Below, in pieces: positions 5,735-13,011 of a stretch of 38,411 nucleotides of DNA. The position numbers and the translations under genes were made by a program. Source of the stretch: a virus. The stretch covers positions 1 to 38,411 of the IMG/VR virus record IMGVR_UViG_3300046524_000267. One strand, given 5' to 3'. The first letter of the stretch is position 1. Every line of letters starts with the position of its first letter. The notes beneath the pieces are model-generated. The model searched no databases and was not told the DNA's origin. It saw only the letters and a program-made list of their open reading frames with translations.

Positions 5735-6266
5735 CGTCTCTCCTGAGCAGCTCCGCATCAATCGCGTGGTCGGCACGATGCTGAGCGACCCGTCGAAGGT
5801 GTGGAAAGCGGCGGATTTGGCGCGGGCTACCAGTCTCACCCTGGGCTCGGTCAACGAGATCGTGCGCTCGCTCCGTTACAAGGGCCAGATCGCGTTCGAC
5901 CGCATCCAGCTTTCGCCCTCCATGATTGAGCGGCCATCGGTCGCGTCCGCAGTGAAGCAAGAGGCGGTCCCTGCGGCCGCTCAGCCCTCGCTCGCCGAAC
6001 AGGTCCATGCGGAGGCGCTGGCGATCGGCGCGAACCGCGCCGCGGCACGCAGCTCCGGCAGTATTCGCGGCCCTGCGGCTATCCGGTCGACCAAGCTGAT
6101 CGAGCAACTTCAGGGAGCATTAGTCGCCACTCCTAGCGATCTCGTCGAAACGACCAGGCGCGCTTGGCCTGAACTTTGGGCGCGATGCGTCGCGCGGTCG
6201 CGTGCCGAGCAGGCTTCACCGGGTAGCGTGCTGATTGCAGCGATCGAGCGGGGGCTTGAGCAGTGA
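5724..6266 (+). CDS. Winged-helix-like early protein, about 180 aa
   Basis: From the GTG at 5724 (GAGGAGG six bases upstream) the protein begins VVRNVSPEQLRINRVVGTML and has a segment WKAADLARATSLTLGSVNEI followed by VRSLRYKGQIAFDRIQL, which looks like a winged helix-turn-helix. A Pro/Ala-rich linker leads to a second helical part containing TRRAWPELWARCVARSR. It probably binds DNA; the exact family is not recognised. It lies in the early chain, overlapping the next start by four bases. Confidence 0.6.
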   Translation: MVRNVSPEQLRINRVVGTMLSDPSKVWKAADLARATSLTLGSVNEIVRSLRYKGQIAFDRIQLSPSMIERPSVASAVKQEAVPAAAQPSLAEQVHAEALAIGANRAAARSSGSIRGPAAIRSTKLIEQLQGALVATPSDLVETTRRAWPELWARCVARSRAEQASPGSVLIAAIERGLEQ

Positions 6267-6427
6267 CGATGCTGTTTACCGGCACCCCCGATGTCCGGCT
6301 CGACGAGTTCGATCGCGACGAGTGGCGCGAGGTCACTCGCCTCGTTCGGCCTGACTGGTCCGACGAGGACTTCGATCGCGCCTGGGCCGAATTTCTCGAT
6401 GCGAAGCGCCGCAGGGCAATGCACTGA
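6263..6427 (+). CDS. Hypothetical acidic protein, 54 aa
   Basis: A GTG at 6263 overlaps the previous stop; an ATG at 6269 is the alternative. The product is strongly acidic and aromatic (LDEFDRDEWREVTRLVRPDW, then SDEDFDRAWAEFLDAKRRRA). Such compact acidic proteins sometimes act as DNA mimics or inhibitors, but nothing here proves this. It ends in a TGATG overlap with the next gene. Confidence 0.55.
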   Translation: MTMLFTGTPDVRLDEFDRDEWREVTRLVRPDWSDEDFDRAWAEFLDAKRRRAMH

Positions 6428-6888
6428 TGGCGAAGCGCCGCCCTTCCCTCGATGCGAACCAACTTGGGTTCACCTTCGATGCGCCGGTCCAGCCGACGCG
6501 CGAGGCGGACTTGGCTGGGCTCGATCGTATGGTCGCGGCGGCGGTGGCTCAGGCGCTCAAGGGCGATGAGCGGGACCGGTTCGAACTCGCGGCTGCGATG
6601 TCGCGGCTCCTCAACGAGGAGGTCACCAAGTTCATGCTCGACGCCTACGCGTCGGAGGCGCGCGAGGATCACAACATCCCCGCGCACCGTTTCCTCGCGC
6701 TCGTCGCGGTGACCGATCGCTACGACCTGTTCGACGCGCTGGCCCGCAAGATCGGCGCCGCGCTGCTGGTCGGCGAAGAAATCGTCACCGCCGAGCTCGG
6801 CCACATCGAACGCCAAATGGCGGCGCTCCGGGCACGTCAGAGACAAATCAAGGGCCGTGCGCCCATCATCCGAGGGGGCAAGCGTTGA
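6427..6888 (+). CDS. Conserved-type protein upstream of transposase, 153 aa
   Basis: The product starts MAKRRPSLDANQLGFTFDAP and is mostly helical, ending with a basic tail (RARQRQIKGRAPIIRGGKR). The LGFTF segment near the N terminus resembles a short interaction peptide. There is no membrane or export signal. It immediately precedes transposase A and overlaps its TTG start by four bases, so co-expression with A is likely. I do not recognise the family. Confidence 0.6.
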   Translation: MAKRRPSLDANQLGFTFDAPVQPTREADLAGLDRMVAAAVAQALKGDERDRFELAAAMSRLLNEEVTKFMLDAYASEAREDHNIPAHRFLALVAVTDRYDLFDALARKIGAALLVGEEIVTAELGHIERQMAALRARQRQIKGRAPIIRGGKR

Positions 6889-8855
6889 AAGCTGGCGGGG
6901 GGAAAGAGTGGTTTACCGCGGCAGAGCTGGCCGAGCTGGCGCTGCCCGGTCTGCCGACGACCAAGCGTAAAATGAATGAGCGCGCGTCTGCCGACATGTG
7001 GGCGATGCGCGTCGGCAATAACGGCGAGCCGCTGGCGCGTGCCAGCGGCCGTCGCGGCGGCGGGCTGGAATATCACTGGTCGGTGGTCCCGGCCGCGGCA
7101 CGCGCTGCGCTCGCCGCACGCGCGATCGAGGCGGTGGCCGACGTATCGGCGCAACCAGAGACGCGCGCCGCCGCGAAATGGCGCCATTTCGAGCGCCAGA
7201 CGGCAAAGGCGAAGGCGGAAGCGCATCGTCGGGCAACGGCGATCGCCATGATCGAAAACTATGTCGACATCGGCGGCCTCACCAAGTCGGCAGCGGTCGC
7301 CAACACGGCGGCGCGGATGAAGATCGGCGCGGCGACCTTGTGGAATTGGCTCAAGCTGGTCGAAGGCGTCGCCGCGGCTGATCGGCTCGCATACTTGGCG
7401 CCCGGCCATGCCGGCGGCGGCGCGGAGGTCGAGATAGATCCCGACGCGCTTAAAATCCTGCTGTCGGACTATCTACGCCCCGAACAGCCGACCTTCTCAT
7501 CCTGCTATTATCGTCTGCTCAAAGGCTATGCCGAGCCCAAAGGCATCAAGCTGCCCTGCGAACGCACGCTTCGCCGTCGCCTCGACAAGCAACTCGACCG
7601 ACGCGTCGTCACGGCACGTCGCGAGGGAGCGGAAGCGCTTCGCAGGTCGCTGCCGTCGCAACGGCGCACCGTAGAGGCGCTCCAGGCGATGGAGCTGGTC
7701 AATATCGACGGGCACAAATGGGATGTCTTCGTCCAATGGCCGGACGGCACGATCGCTCGCCCGCTCATGGTGGCTATCCAGGACATCTACAGCCGCAAGA
7801 TGCTGGCTTGGTCGATCGGCCGCACCGAAAGCGCGGTCGAGACACGACTCGCCTTCGCTCAGCTATTCGAGAAGTACGGCATCCCGGCCGCCTGCCTATT
7901 GGACAACGGCCGTGCGTTCGCCAGCAAGTGGATCACCGGCGGGGCCGCGAGCCGCTTCCGGTTCAAAATCCGTGAGGAGGAGCCGCTCGGCGTGCTCACT
8001 GCGCTCGGCGTCAAAATCCATTGGGCGACCCCATACCGCGGCCAGTCCAAGCCGATCGAGCGGTGCTTCCGGGACTTCTGCGATTCGATCGCCCGCCACC
8101 CGGCGTTGGCCGGCGCCTACACAGGCAACGGGGTCGACGCGAAGCCGGAGAATTACGGCAGCAAGGCGATCCCGATCGAGCAGTTCCGTGAGGTCGTCGA
8201 GGCGGGCATCGCCGCCCACAACGCACGGACGGGCCGGCGCACCGAAATGGGCGCTGGCGTGCGCAGCTTCGACCAGGTGTTCGCCGAATCCTATGCGGTC
8301 GCGCCGATCGGCAAGGCGACACCGGAGCAACTGCGGCTCGCGCTGCTCGCGGCCGACGATCGCCCCACCGACAAGCGGACGGGCGTCATCACTCTCCACG
8401 GCAACCAATATTGGGCTGAGGAGCTATCGCAGATCGCCGGCGATCGCGTCACGATTCGCTTCAATCCCGACGACCTGCACGCGCCAATCCACGTCTACAC
8501 CCGCGACGGGCGGTATCTCTGCGCCGCACCGGCGTTCCAGTCGACCGGCTTCATCGATGTCGAGGCTGCCAAGGACAGGGCGCGGATGGAGAAGCGGCAC
8601 AAGACTGCCGTGCGCGAGATGATCGAGGCCGAGCAACTGCTGTCGGCCGCCCAGGTCGCCGACATGCTCCAGCGCACCGCGAACGAACCGCTGAACGCGC
8701 CCGGCGTCATTCGTCCCGTTCGTCACCGTGGCCAGACCGCCGCGGCGCTCAAACCCCTGACCCAGGCGGTGCCAATCGCCCGCGAAGAAGCCGCCCAGGA
8801 CGCCCGCATCGACCGCATGGCAGGCGGCATGCGGCGCCTGCGGCCTGTTGAGTAA
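6885..8855 (+). CDS. A: Mu-type DDE transposase A
   Basis: The 656-residue protein follows the MuA plan. The N terminus has a Mu-type DNA-binding domain (EWFTAAELAELALPGLPTTK), followed by helical end-binding domains (about 100-240). The catalytic core has D275 in VNIDGHKWD, D340 in LLDNGRAF and E392 in KPIERCFRD, in the DDE spacing of MuA, then a beta-barrel region and a basic C-terminal tail for contact with B. It cuts and joins prophage ends in integration and replicative transposition. The TTG start at 6885 overlaps the preceding stop and has GAGGGGG upstream. Confidence 0.96.
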   Translation: MKAGGGKEWFTAAELAELALPGLPTTKRKMNERASADMWAMRVGNNGEPLARASGRRGGGLEYHWSVVPAAARAALAARAIEAVADVSAQPETRAAAKWRHFERQTAKAKAEAHRRATAIAMIENYVDIGGLTKSAAVANTAARMKIGAATLWNWLKLVEGVAAADRLAYLAPGHAGGGAEVEIDPDALKILLSDYLRPEQPTFSSCYYRLLKGYAEPKGIKLPCERTLRRRLDKQLDRRVVTARREGAEALRRSLPSQRRTVEALQAMELVNIDGHKWDVFVQWPDGTIARPLMVAIQDIYSRKMLAWSIGRTESAVETRLAFAQLFEKYGIPAACLLDNGRAFASKWITGGAASRFRFKIREEEPLGVLTALGVKIHWATPYRGQSKPIERCFRDFCDSIARHPALAGAYTGNGVDAKPENYGSKAIPIEQFREVVEAGIAAHNARTGRRTEMGAGVRSFDQVFAESYAVAPIGKATPEQLRLALLAADDRPTDKRTGVITLHGNQYWAEELSQIAGDRVTIRFNPDDLHAPIHVYTRDGRYLCAAPAFQSTGFIDVEAAKDRARMEKRHKTAVREMIEAEQLLSAAQVADMLQRTANEPLNAPGVIRPVRHRGQTAAALKPLTQAVPIAREEAAQDARIDRMAGGMRRLRPVE

Positions 8856-8872
8856 GCAAGAGAGGAGCTCCC

Positions 8873-9850
8873 GTGAACACTCCCGATTCAGTCGCAATCG
8901 ACGTCGAAGCCGAGCTGGAATGGCTCAAGGATTACAAGGCGAAAAAGGGTCTGAGCTGGACCCAGCTCGGCCAGCTGTCGAACATCTCGCCGGGGTCGCT
9001 GAGCGCCCTCTACACGCCGAACTATCCGGGCAAGAAGGATAACCAGGCGAAGCGCATCTTCCAGTTCCGGCAGAAGGTCGAGAGCCAGGAACACCGCAAG
9101 CAATTCGTGCTTGAGCGGCCGCGCTGGATCGAGACACCGACCGCACGACGTGTCCAATTTCTGCTGGAGGTCGCGCACATGGGGCGCATCACGGTCGGAG
9201 CGATGGCGCCCGGCACCGGCAAGTCGATGACCGCGCGCCATTACAAGGACAGCATCGGGGATTCGGTGTTCCTCGTGACCATGCTCGATTCGACGTCGTC
9301 GACTGCCGGCATGGTTCGCCAGGTCATGCAGGCGATGGGCCTAGCGGTTCGCGCTAGCTGGACGCAGCAAATGTCGGCGCTGGTCATCGACAATCTGATG
9401 CATCGCAAGTGCCTGCTGATCGTCGACGAGGCCAATTTCCTGTCGCTCAAAGCGCTGGAGGAATTGCGCGGGTGGCATGACGCAACGGGCGTCGGCATTT
9501 GCCTGCTCGGCAACGAGGAGCTGCTCCATCGCATCCGCGGTCGGGACACTAACGATCGCCATGCCTATGCGCGGTTGAACAGCCGCATTGCCAACAGCCA
9601 CGTCGCTGACAGCCCGCGCCGCGACGATGTCGAAGCCTATCTCGATTATTACGATCTCATCGAGCCTGACATGCGCGAGCCACTTATCGAGCGCGGCCTC
9701 GCGCCAGGCCATGGCGGTTTGCGCGAGGTCCAGCAGATCCTGGAAGCGGCGAACATGCTGGCGATCGGCGACGACGAAGTTCTGTCGGCCAAGCACATCA
9801 CCGACGCAATCCGCTCGCGCGCGACCGTCCAGATGCGGAGGGCGGCATGA
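8873..9850 (+). CDS. B: Transposition target-selector ATPase B (AAA+)
   Basis: The 325-residue product has an N-terminal helix-turn-helix (KGLSWTQLGQLSNISPGSL, about 26-44), a Walker A APGTGKS (112-118), Walker B LLIVDEAN (181-188), and a helical C-terminal domain. This is the MuB layout: an ATP-dependent DNA-binding protein that forms filaments on target DNA, delivers it to A and gives target immunity. The start is a GTG at 8873 with GAGAGGAG upstream. It follows A by 17 bases. Confidence 0.93.
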   Translation: MNTPDSVAIDVEAELEWLKDYKAKKGLSWTQLGQLSNISPGSLSALYTPNYPGKKDNQAKRIFQFRQKVESQEHRKQFVLERPRWIETPTARRVQFLLEVAHMGRITVGAMAPGTGKSMTARHYKDSIGDSVFLVTMLDSTSSTAGMVRQVMQAMGLAVRASWTQQMSALVIDNLMHRKCLLIVDEANFLSLKALEELRGWHDATGVGICLLGNEELLHRIRGRDTNDRHAYARLNSRIANSHVADSPRRDDVEAYLDYYDLIEPDMREPLIERGLAPGHGGLREVQQILEAANMLAIGDDEVLSAKHITDAIRSRATVQMRRAA

Positions 9851-9981
9851 CGTTCCTCCACTGGTTGAAGACCGAGGCACGGCAATACCCGCTGCTCACC
9901 GCAGGTGCGTGCGGCGCTTTCACCGCATGGCTGGCGCTCAATCTTCGGCCGATCGTCGACGCGATCGCGGGAGTGCTGTGA
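9847..9981 (+). CDS. Tiny membrane protein, 44 aa
   Basis: The frame starts MTFLHWLKTEARQYPLLTAG and has one hydrophobic helix (about residues 16-34). Its ATG overlaps the B stop (ATGA) and its TGA overlaps the next ATG, which argues for translation. The function is unknown; it is one of several very small membrane peptides in the early operon. Confidence 0.55.
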   Translation: MTFLHWLKTEARQYPLLTAGACGAFTAWLALNLRPIVDAIAGVL

Positions 9982-10394
9982 TGATGCAGGTCATCATACG
10001 GGGCGAGCGTTTGCCCTTCGAGTTGCTCGACGCGCTGTGCGCGACGATCGGCGCCGACATGGCGGTGCTGCACGGCGATCGCGTGGCCGCGGCCGGGCCG
10101 TCGATCGGGCAGATCATCGCCGATGTCGCCTTCGAAACCGGCCTGGCCGAGGCGCGCATTCTCAGTTCCAGCCGTCAGCGGCCGTTGTTCCGGGCGCGGG
10201 CTGCGATCTCCTACATCGCCAAAACGGTTACGAGTCTGAAGGCCACGGACATCGGCGCGGCCATGGGCTTCCGCGATCATTCGACCATTGCCAACCAGCT
10301 GGTCGCCGCCGAGCTACTACGCGCCGGCTCGGACCCGGCGTTCAAGCGCCTGACTGATCGCCTGGTTGCCCGCTATCGGGGGCGCGGCGCATGA
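9981..10394 (+). CDS. Stand-alone DnaA domain IV-like protein
   Basis: Residues from about 45 to the end align in pattern with the DNA-binding domain IV of DnaA: a helix leading to RAAISYIAKTVTSLKATDIG, then AAMGFRDHSTIANQLVAAE. FRDHSTI corresponds to the DnaA signature with DHSTV. The AAA+ domain of DnaA is absent, so it cannot act as a full initiator. It may bind DnaA-box-like sites or affect host replication around transposition; this is inference. It overlaps both neighbours and lies between B and gemA. Confidence 0.82.
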   Translation: MMQVIIRGERLPFELLDALCATIGADMAVLHGDRVAAAGPSIGQIIADVAFETGLAEARILSSSRQRPLFRARAAISYIAKTVTSLKATDIGAAMGFRDHSTIANQLVAAELLRAGSDPAFKRLTDRLVARYRGRGA

Positions 10395-11077
10395 GGGCTA
10401 CAGCTCGCCCAGCGGCGTTCGACGCTTCGACCCAGTATCACCGCGCGCTCCTGGCCAAAGTTCATGTCGCGAAGAAGGTGCTTGGCCTCGACGACGACAC
10501 CTATCGCGCCGTGCTGCTGCGCGTCGCCGGCGAGACCAGCGCCGCCAATTGCTCGGATGCTCAGCTGGTCGCCCTGGTGAAGGAATTCGAAGCCAAGGGG
10601 TTCACCGCCAAGGCAAAGAAGCCGTCGCCCCGGCCGGCGGATCACCCGCTCGCGCTGAAGGCCCGCGCCATGTGGATTTCGCTTTATCAGCTAGGCGTCG
10701 TCGAAAATCCCAGCGAGCAGGCTCTGGAAGCCTTCGCCTGCCGTCAACTCGGCGTCGCCAAGTTGCAATGGGCGAACCAGCGCGAAGGCAACAAGCTGAT
10801 CGAGGCGCTGAAGGCAATGGCCGAGCGCGCCGGCTGGTCGCAGGATCTATCCGGCGTGGCGCCGGCCATGCGCGTGCTGGTGCTACGTCGACGCCTGGTC
10901 GTGGCGCTTCTCGACCACCTCCGCGAGGCGTGCCTTATCCCGAATAATTGGGACCTGCGTCGCGCCGCCTGGGAACTGGGCGGCGTGGAAATCCGCAACG
11001 TCTCGCTGCTGGAGCATGGCGAGATCGATGTGCTCGCCAAGACGTTCGGCAAAAAGCTTCGCGGGGCGATCCGGTGA
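10391..11077 (+). CDS. gemA: GemA / Mu gp16 family protein
   Basis: The 228-residue protein contains LAKVHVAKKVLGLDDDTYRA followed by VLLRVAGETSAANCSDAQL, the typical start of the Mu gp16/GemA (DUF1018) family, and later KAMWISLYQLGVV-like and EAFACRQLGVAKLQW segments also seen in the family. In Mu, GemA affects host gene expression and DNA supercoiling; the exact biochemistry is unclear. It is cytoplasmic, in the second half of the early operon just before mor, as in Mu. Both ends overlap neighbours. Confidence 0.88.
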   Translation: MRATARPAAFDASTQYHRALLAKVHVAKKVLGLDDDTYRAVLLRVAGETSAANCSDAQLVALVKEFEAKGFTAKAKKPSPRPADHPLALKARAMWISLYQLGVVENPSEQALEAFACRQLGVAKLQWANQREGNKLIEALKAMAERAGWSQDLSGVAPAMRVLVLRRRLVVALLDHLREACLIPNNWDLRRAAWELGGVEIRNVSLLEHGEIDVLAKTFGKKLRGAIR

Positions 11078-11166
11078 TGCGCTGGCTGATGCACCCGGAA
11101 CGGGCCGACATCGCCGCTATAGTCGCTATGCTGGCGATCGCGGGGCTCATGGCGGCGTTCGCCTGA
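11077..11166 (+). CDS. Micro membrane protein, 29 aa
   Basis: The frame MRWLMHPERADIAAIVAMLA ends IAGLMAAFA, a single predicted membrane helix. The ATG overlaps the gemA stop (TGATG) and the TGA overlaps the mor ATG. Its size makes coding evidence weak, but the exact fit between two real genes supports it. Confidence 0.45.
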   Translation: MRWLMHPERADIAAIVAMLAIAGLMAAFA

Positions 11167-11546
11167 TGAACGCGCAACGTCCGATATCTGCCGCGGCCGA
11201 GCAGCTGGAGGAACTCGCCCAGGTCATCGGCCAGGTGAACTTGTCGACCCTGTGCAAGGTGTTCGGCGGTACGAAGATCTATATCCCGGCCAAGATGGGG
11301 CACAACCACCCTATCGCCGAAGCGATCGGGCTGAAGGCCGCCGCGCTCATGGCCGAACACTATTTCGGGACTTCGATCGACTTTCCTAAAGCGCATCTGC
11401 GCCGGCAACGCGTGATCGAGCTCGCAAAGTCGGGCAAGATGACCGTTGCGGATGCGGCCCGAGCCTGCGACTATACCGAGCGTCGGGTGTACCAGCTGCT
11501 CGCGGCTGAAAAGGACGACGACAACCAGCTCGACCTGTTCCGTTGA
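11166..11546 (+). CDS. mor: Mor-family transcription activator
   Basis: The 126-residue product matches the Mor/C family: a dimerisation region LEELAQVIGQVNLSTLCKVF, then GGTKIYIPAK and a C-terminal helix-turn-helix HLRRQRVIELAKSGKMTVAD with ERRVYQLL. Mor and C of Mu bind an inverted repeat upstream of a weak -10 and recruit RNA polymerase. It is the last early gene, and the palindrome CCTGAAATTCTTCAGG starts four bases after its stop, before the endolysin gene. I see only one Mor-type gene, so it may control all late units directly. Confidence 0.92.
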   Translation: MNAQRPISAAAEQLEELAQVIGQVNLSTLCKVFGGTKIYIPAKMGHNHPIAEAIGLKAAALMAEHYFGTSIDFPKAHLRRQRVIELAKSGKMTVADAARACDYTERRVYQLLAAEKDDDNQLDLFR

Positions 11547-11549
11547 TTT

Positions 11550-11601
11550 CCTGAAATTCTTCAGGTCAGCGTCGCCGCCCGACCTAGACCATAGCAGCCC
11601 C
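11550..11601 (+). promoter_or_regulatory. Late promoter 1, Mor-type site
   Basis: CCTGAAATTCTTCAGG (11550-11565) has perfect 6-bp arms. CCATAGC follows at 11589-11595 as a weak -10-like element, and the endolysin ATG lies 52 bases after the palindrome start. The same palindrome, CCATAGC and 52-base distance occur at 22036. If RNA starts about 43 bases from the palindrome centre, as for Mor at the Mu middle promoter, the start is at or next to the ATG. Confidence 0.78.
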
Positions 11602-12252
11602 ATGGGTGGGGAACCGGACATCGTCGTCGTCGCTTACACCAAGCGATTCGATGCGGCCTGCGATCGGTTGATCCCGATCGAGGGCGGCTATGTCAACAAG
11701 CGCGCCGATCCGGGCGGTGCCACCAAATACGGCATCTCGTTGCGTTTCCTGCTGGGCGAGGGCTTAAAGGACGTCGACCTCGACGGCCACGGCGACTTCG
11801 ACCTGGACATGGACGGCGATATTGATGTCGACGACATCAAGGCGCTGACGCCGGCCGACGCGAAATCGCTCTATTACCGCTGTTTCTGGAAGCCGTTGCT
11901 CTGTGAGCGGTGGCCGGCGCCGATCGGCGAAGCGATGTTCGACCAAGGCGTCAACGGCGGACTGACGGCAGCGAAGAAGCTGCTCCAGGTCGCCATCAAC
12001 GCTTGTCTTGCGCGTCGTGCCGGGTTCGCTGGGCGCCCGGAAGCCCTCATCGTTGACGGCGCCCTGGGCGAGAAAACGGCGAACGCGTTCGCTTGGGTGC
12101 TTACCCATCCCGGCGACGGAATGCCGGCGTTGATCGCCGCTTATCGCGCCGGCGCTGAGGCGCGGTACCGCGACCTTGTCGCCCGCAACCCCAAGCTCGG
12201 CGAGTTCCTCGGCGGCTGGGTCAAGCGTGCTCGCAACTTGGGGGTCTCATGA
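11602..12252 (+). CDS. Endolysin, GH108-type N-acetylmuramidase
   Basis: The 216-residue protein has LIPIEGGYVNKRADPGGATK followed by YGIS, the catalytic Glu (E27) and fold signature of GH108/secretion-activator type lysozymes that cut peptidoglycan glycan chains. Near residues 54-78 there is an Asp-rich insert (DLDGHGDFDLDMDGDIDVDD) that looks like an EF-hand or dockerin-type calcium loop. The C-terminal half resembles the family's peptidoglycan-binding part (VDGALGEKTANAF). There is no signal peptide, so release needs a holin. No ribosome binding site is seen before the ATG; the mRNA may be leaderless. Confidence 0.87.
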   Translation: MGGEPDIVVVAYTKRFDAACDRLIPIEGGYVNKRADPGGATKYGISLRFLLGEGLKDVDLDGHGDFDLDMDGDIDVDDIKALTPADAKSLYYRCFWKPLLCERWPAPIGEAMFDQGVNGGLTAAKKLLQVAINACLARRAGFAGRPEALIVDGALGEKTANAFAWVLTHPGDGMPALIAAYRAGAEARYRDLVARNPKLGEFLGGWVKRARNLGVS

Positions 12253-12800
12253 ACTTGAAACTGATTGGCTGGGTCGCCGCGATCATTGCCGCGATCGGCG
12301 TTGCCTGGGGTGCCATCGCCATGATCGGCGACGCGATCGAGAACATCCATGATGGCAAGGCGGCTAAGCAATGCGAGCTCGGCGCGCGGACGCCGTCCGG
12401 TGCGCTCGACACCTGCAGCAGCGCGATCAAAACGCTGGCACAGGAAGCGCGCCAGGCGCGCGAGTGCGACGCGGCGCTTGCGGTATACCGGGTCGCGGCG
12501 CCGGAATCGGCCGCGCTGGGCCAGTCCGCCTTCTCCATCAAGATGAGCTGCAGCGAGCCGGTCAAGGCACTGGTGGCGCGAGCAGACGCCGACGCGGCCA
12601 ACCTAGCCGATGCCAAGGCGCAGCTAACCACCGCCGTCAAAACCACGGCCGACGCCGTGAAACGCGCCGAGGCGCGCGCCCTAAACACCGCCAATCGAAA
12701 GGCAGCCGACGATGCCGTTATTTCCGCCCAGCCGCGCACTGCCGACGGCAATGTTACTTGCGATGCTGACTGCCTGCGCCGCCTCTCAGGCGCCCCTTAA
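12249..12800 (+). CDS. Inner-membrane spanin-like protein (Rz-like)
   Basis: The 183-residue protein begins MNLKLIGWVAAIIAAIGVAW, one N-terminal membrane segment, followed by a long Ala/Lys/Glu-rich helical region and a Cys-containing C terminus. A second gene with a lipobox starts inside its 3' end in another frame, the classical Rz/Rz1 layout, so I infer the inner-membrane spanin that disrupts the outer membrane at lysis. It overlaps the endolysin gene by four bases. Sequence alone does not identify the family, as Rz proteins are very diverse. Confidence 0.65.
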   Translation: MNLKLIGWVAAIIAAIGVAWGAIAMIGDAIENIHDGKAAKQCELGARTPSGALDTCSSAIKTLAQEARQARECDAALAVYRVAAPESAALGQSAFSIKMSCSEPVKALVARADADAANLADAKAQLTTAVKTTADAVKRAEARALNTANRKAADDAVISAQPRTADGNVTCDADCLRRLSGAP

Positions 12801-13011
12801 GCCCGCCGCAGACCCGATCGTCACGACTCGAACGGTGACGCGTACCGTGTGCCCGGCGGAGGTAACGGCCGCCAGTCCCGACCCGGTGCCTGCGTATGTC
12901 GGCGCGGCGATCGTCGTCCCGCCTGTCTATCTTGCGTGGGTCGCCGCTCACTTGCGCCGCGAACGCCTGCTCGACGCCCGCGCCGCCGATGCCCGGAGCC
13001 AGTGCCCGTAA
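12712..13011 (+). CDS. Outer-membrane spanin lipoprotein (Rz1-like)
   Basis: The product starts MPLFPPSRALPTAMLLAMLT with lipobox LTAC and Cys22 as the lipidation site, then a Pro-rich stretch typical of Rz1. Its first 89 bases lie within the Rz-like gene in another reading frame. The mature part (to residue 99) has a second hydrophobic patch (YVGAAIVVPPVYLAWVAA), longer than usual for Rz1. The stop overlaps the next ATG (TAATG). Nested Rz/Rz1 architecture supports the call. Confidence 0.68.
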   Translation: MPLFPPSRALPTAMLLAMLTACAASQAPLKPAADPIVTTRTVTRTVCPAEVTAASPDPVPAYVGAAIVVPPVYLAWVAAHLRRERLLDARAADARSQCP

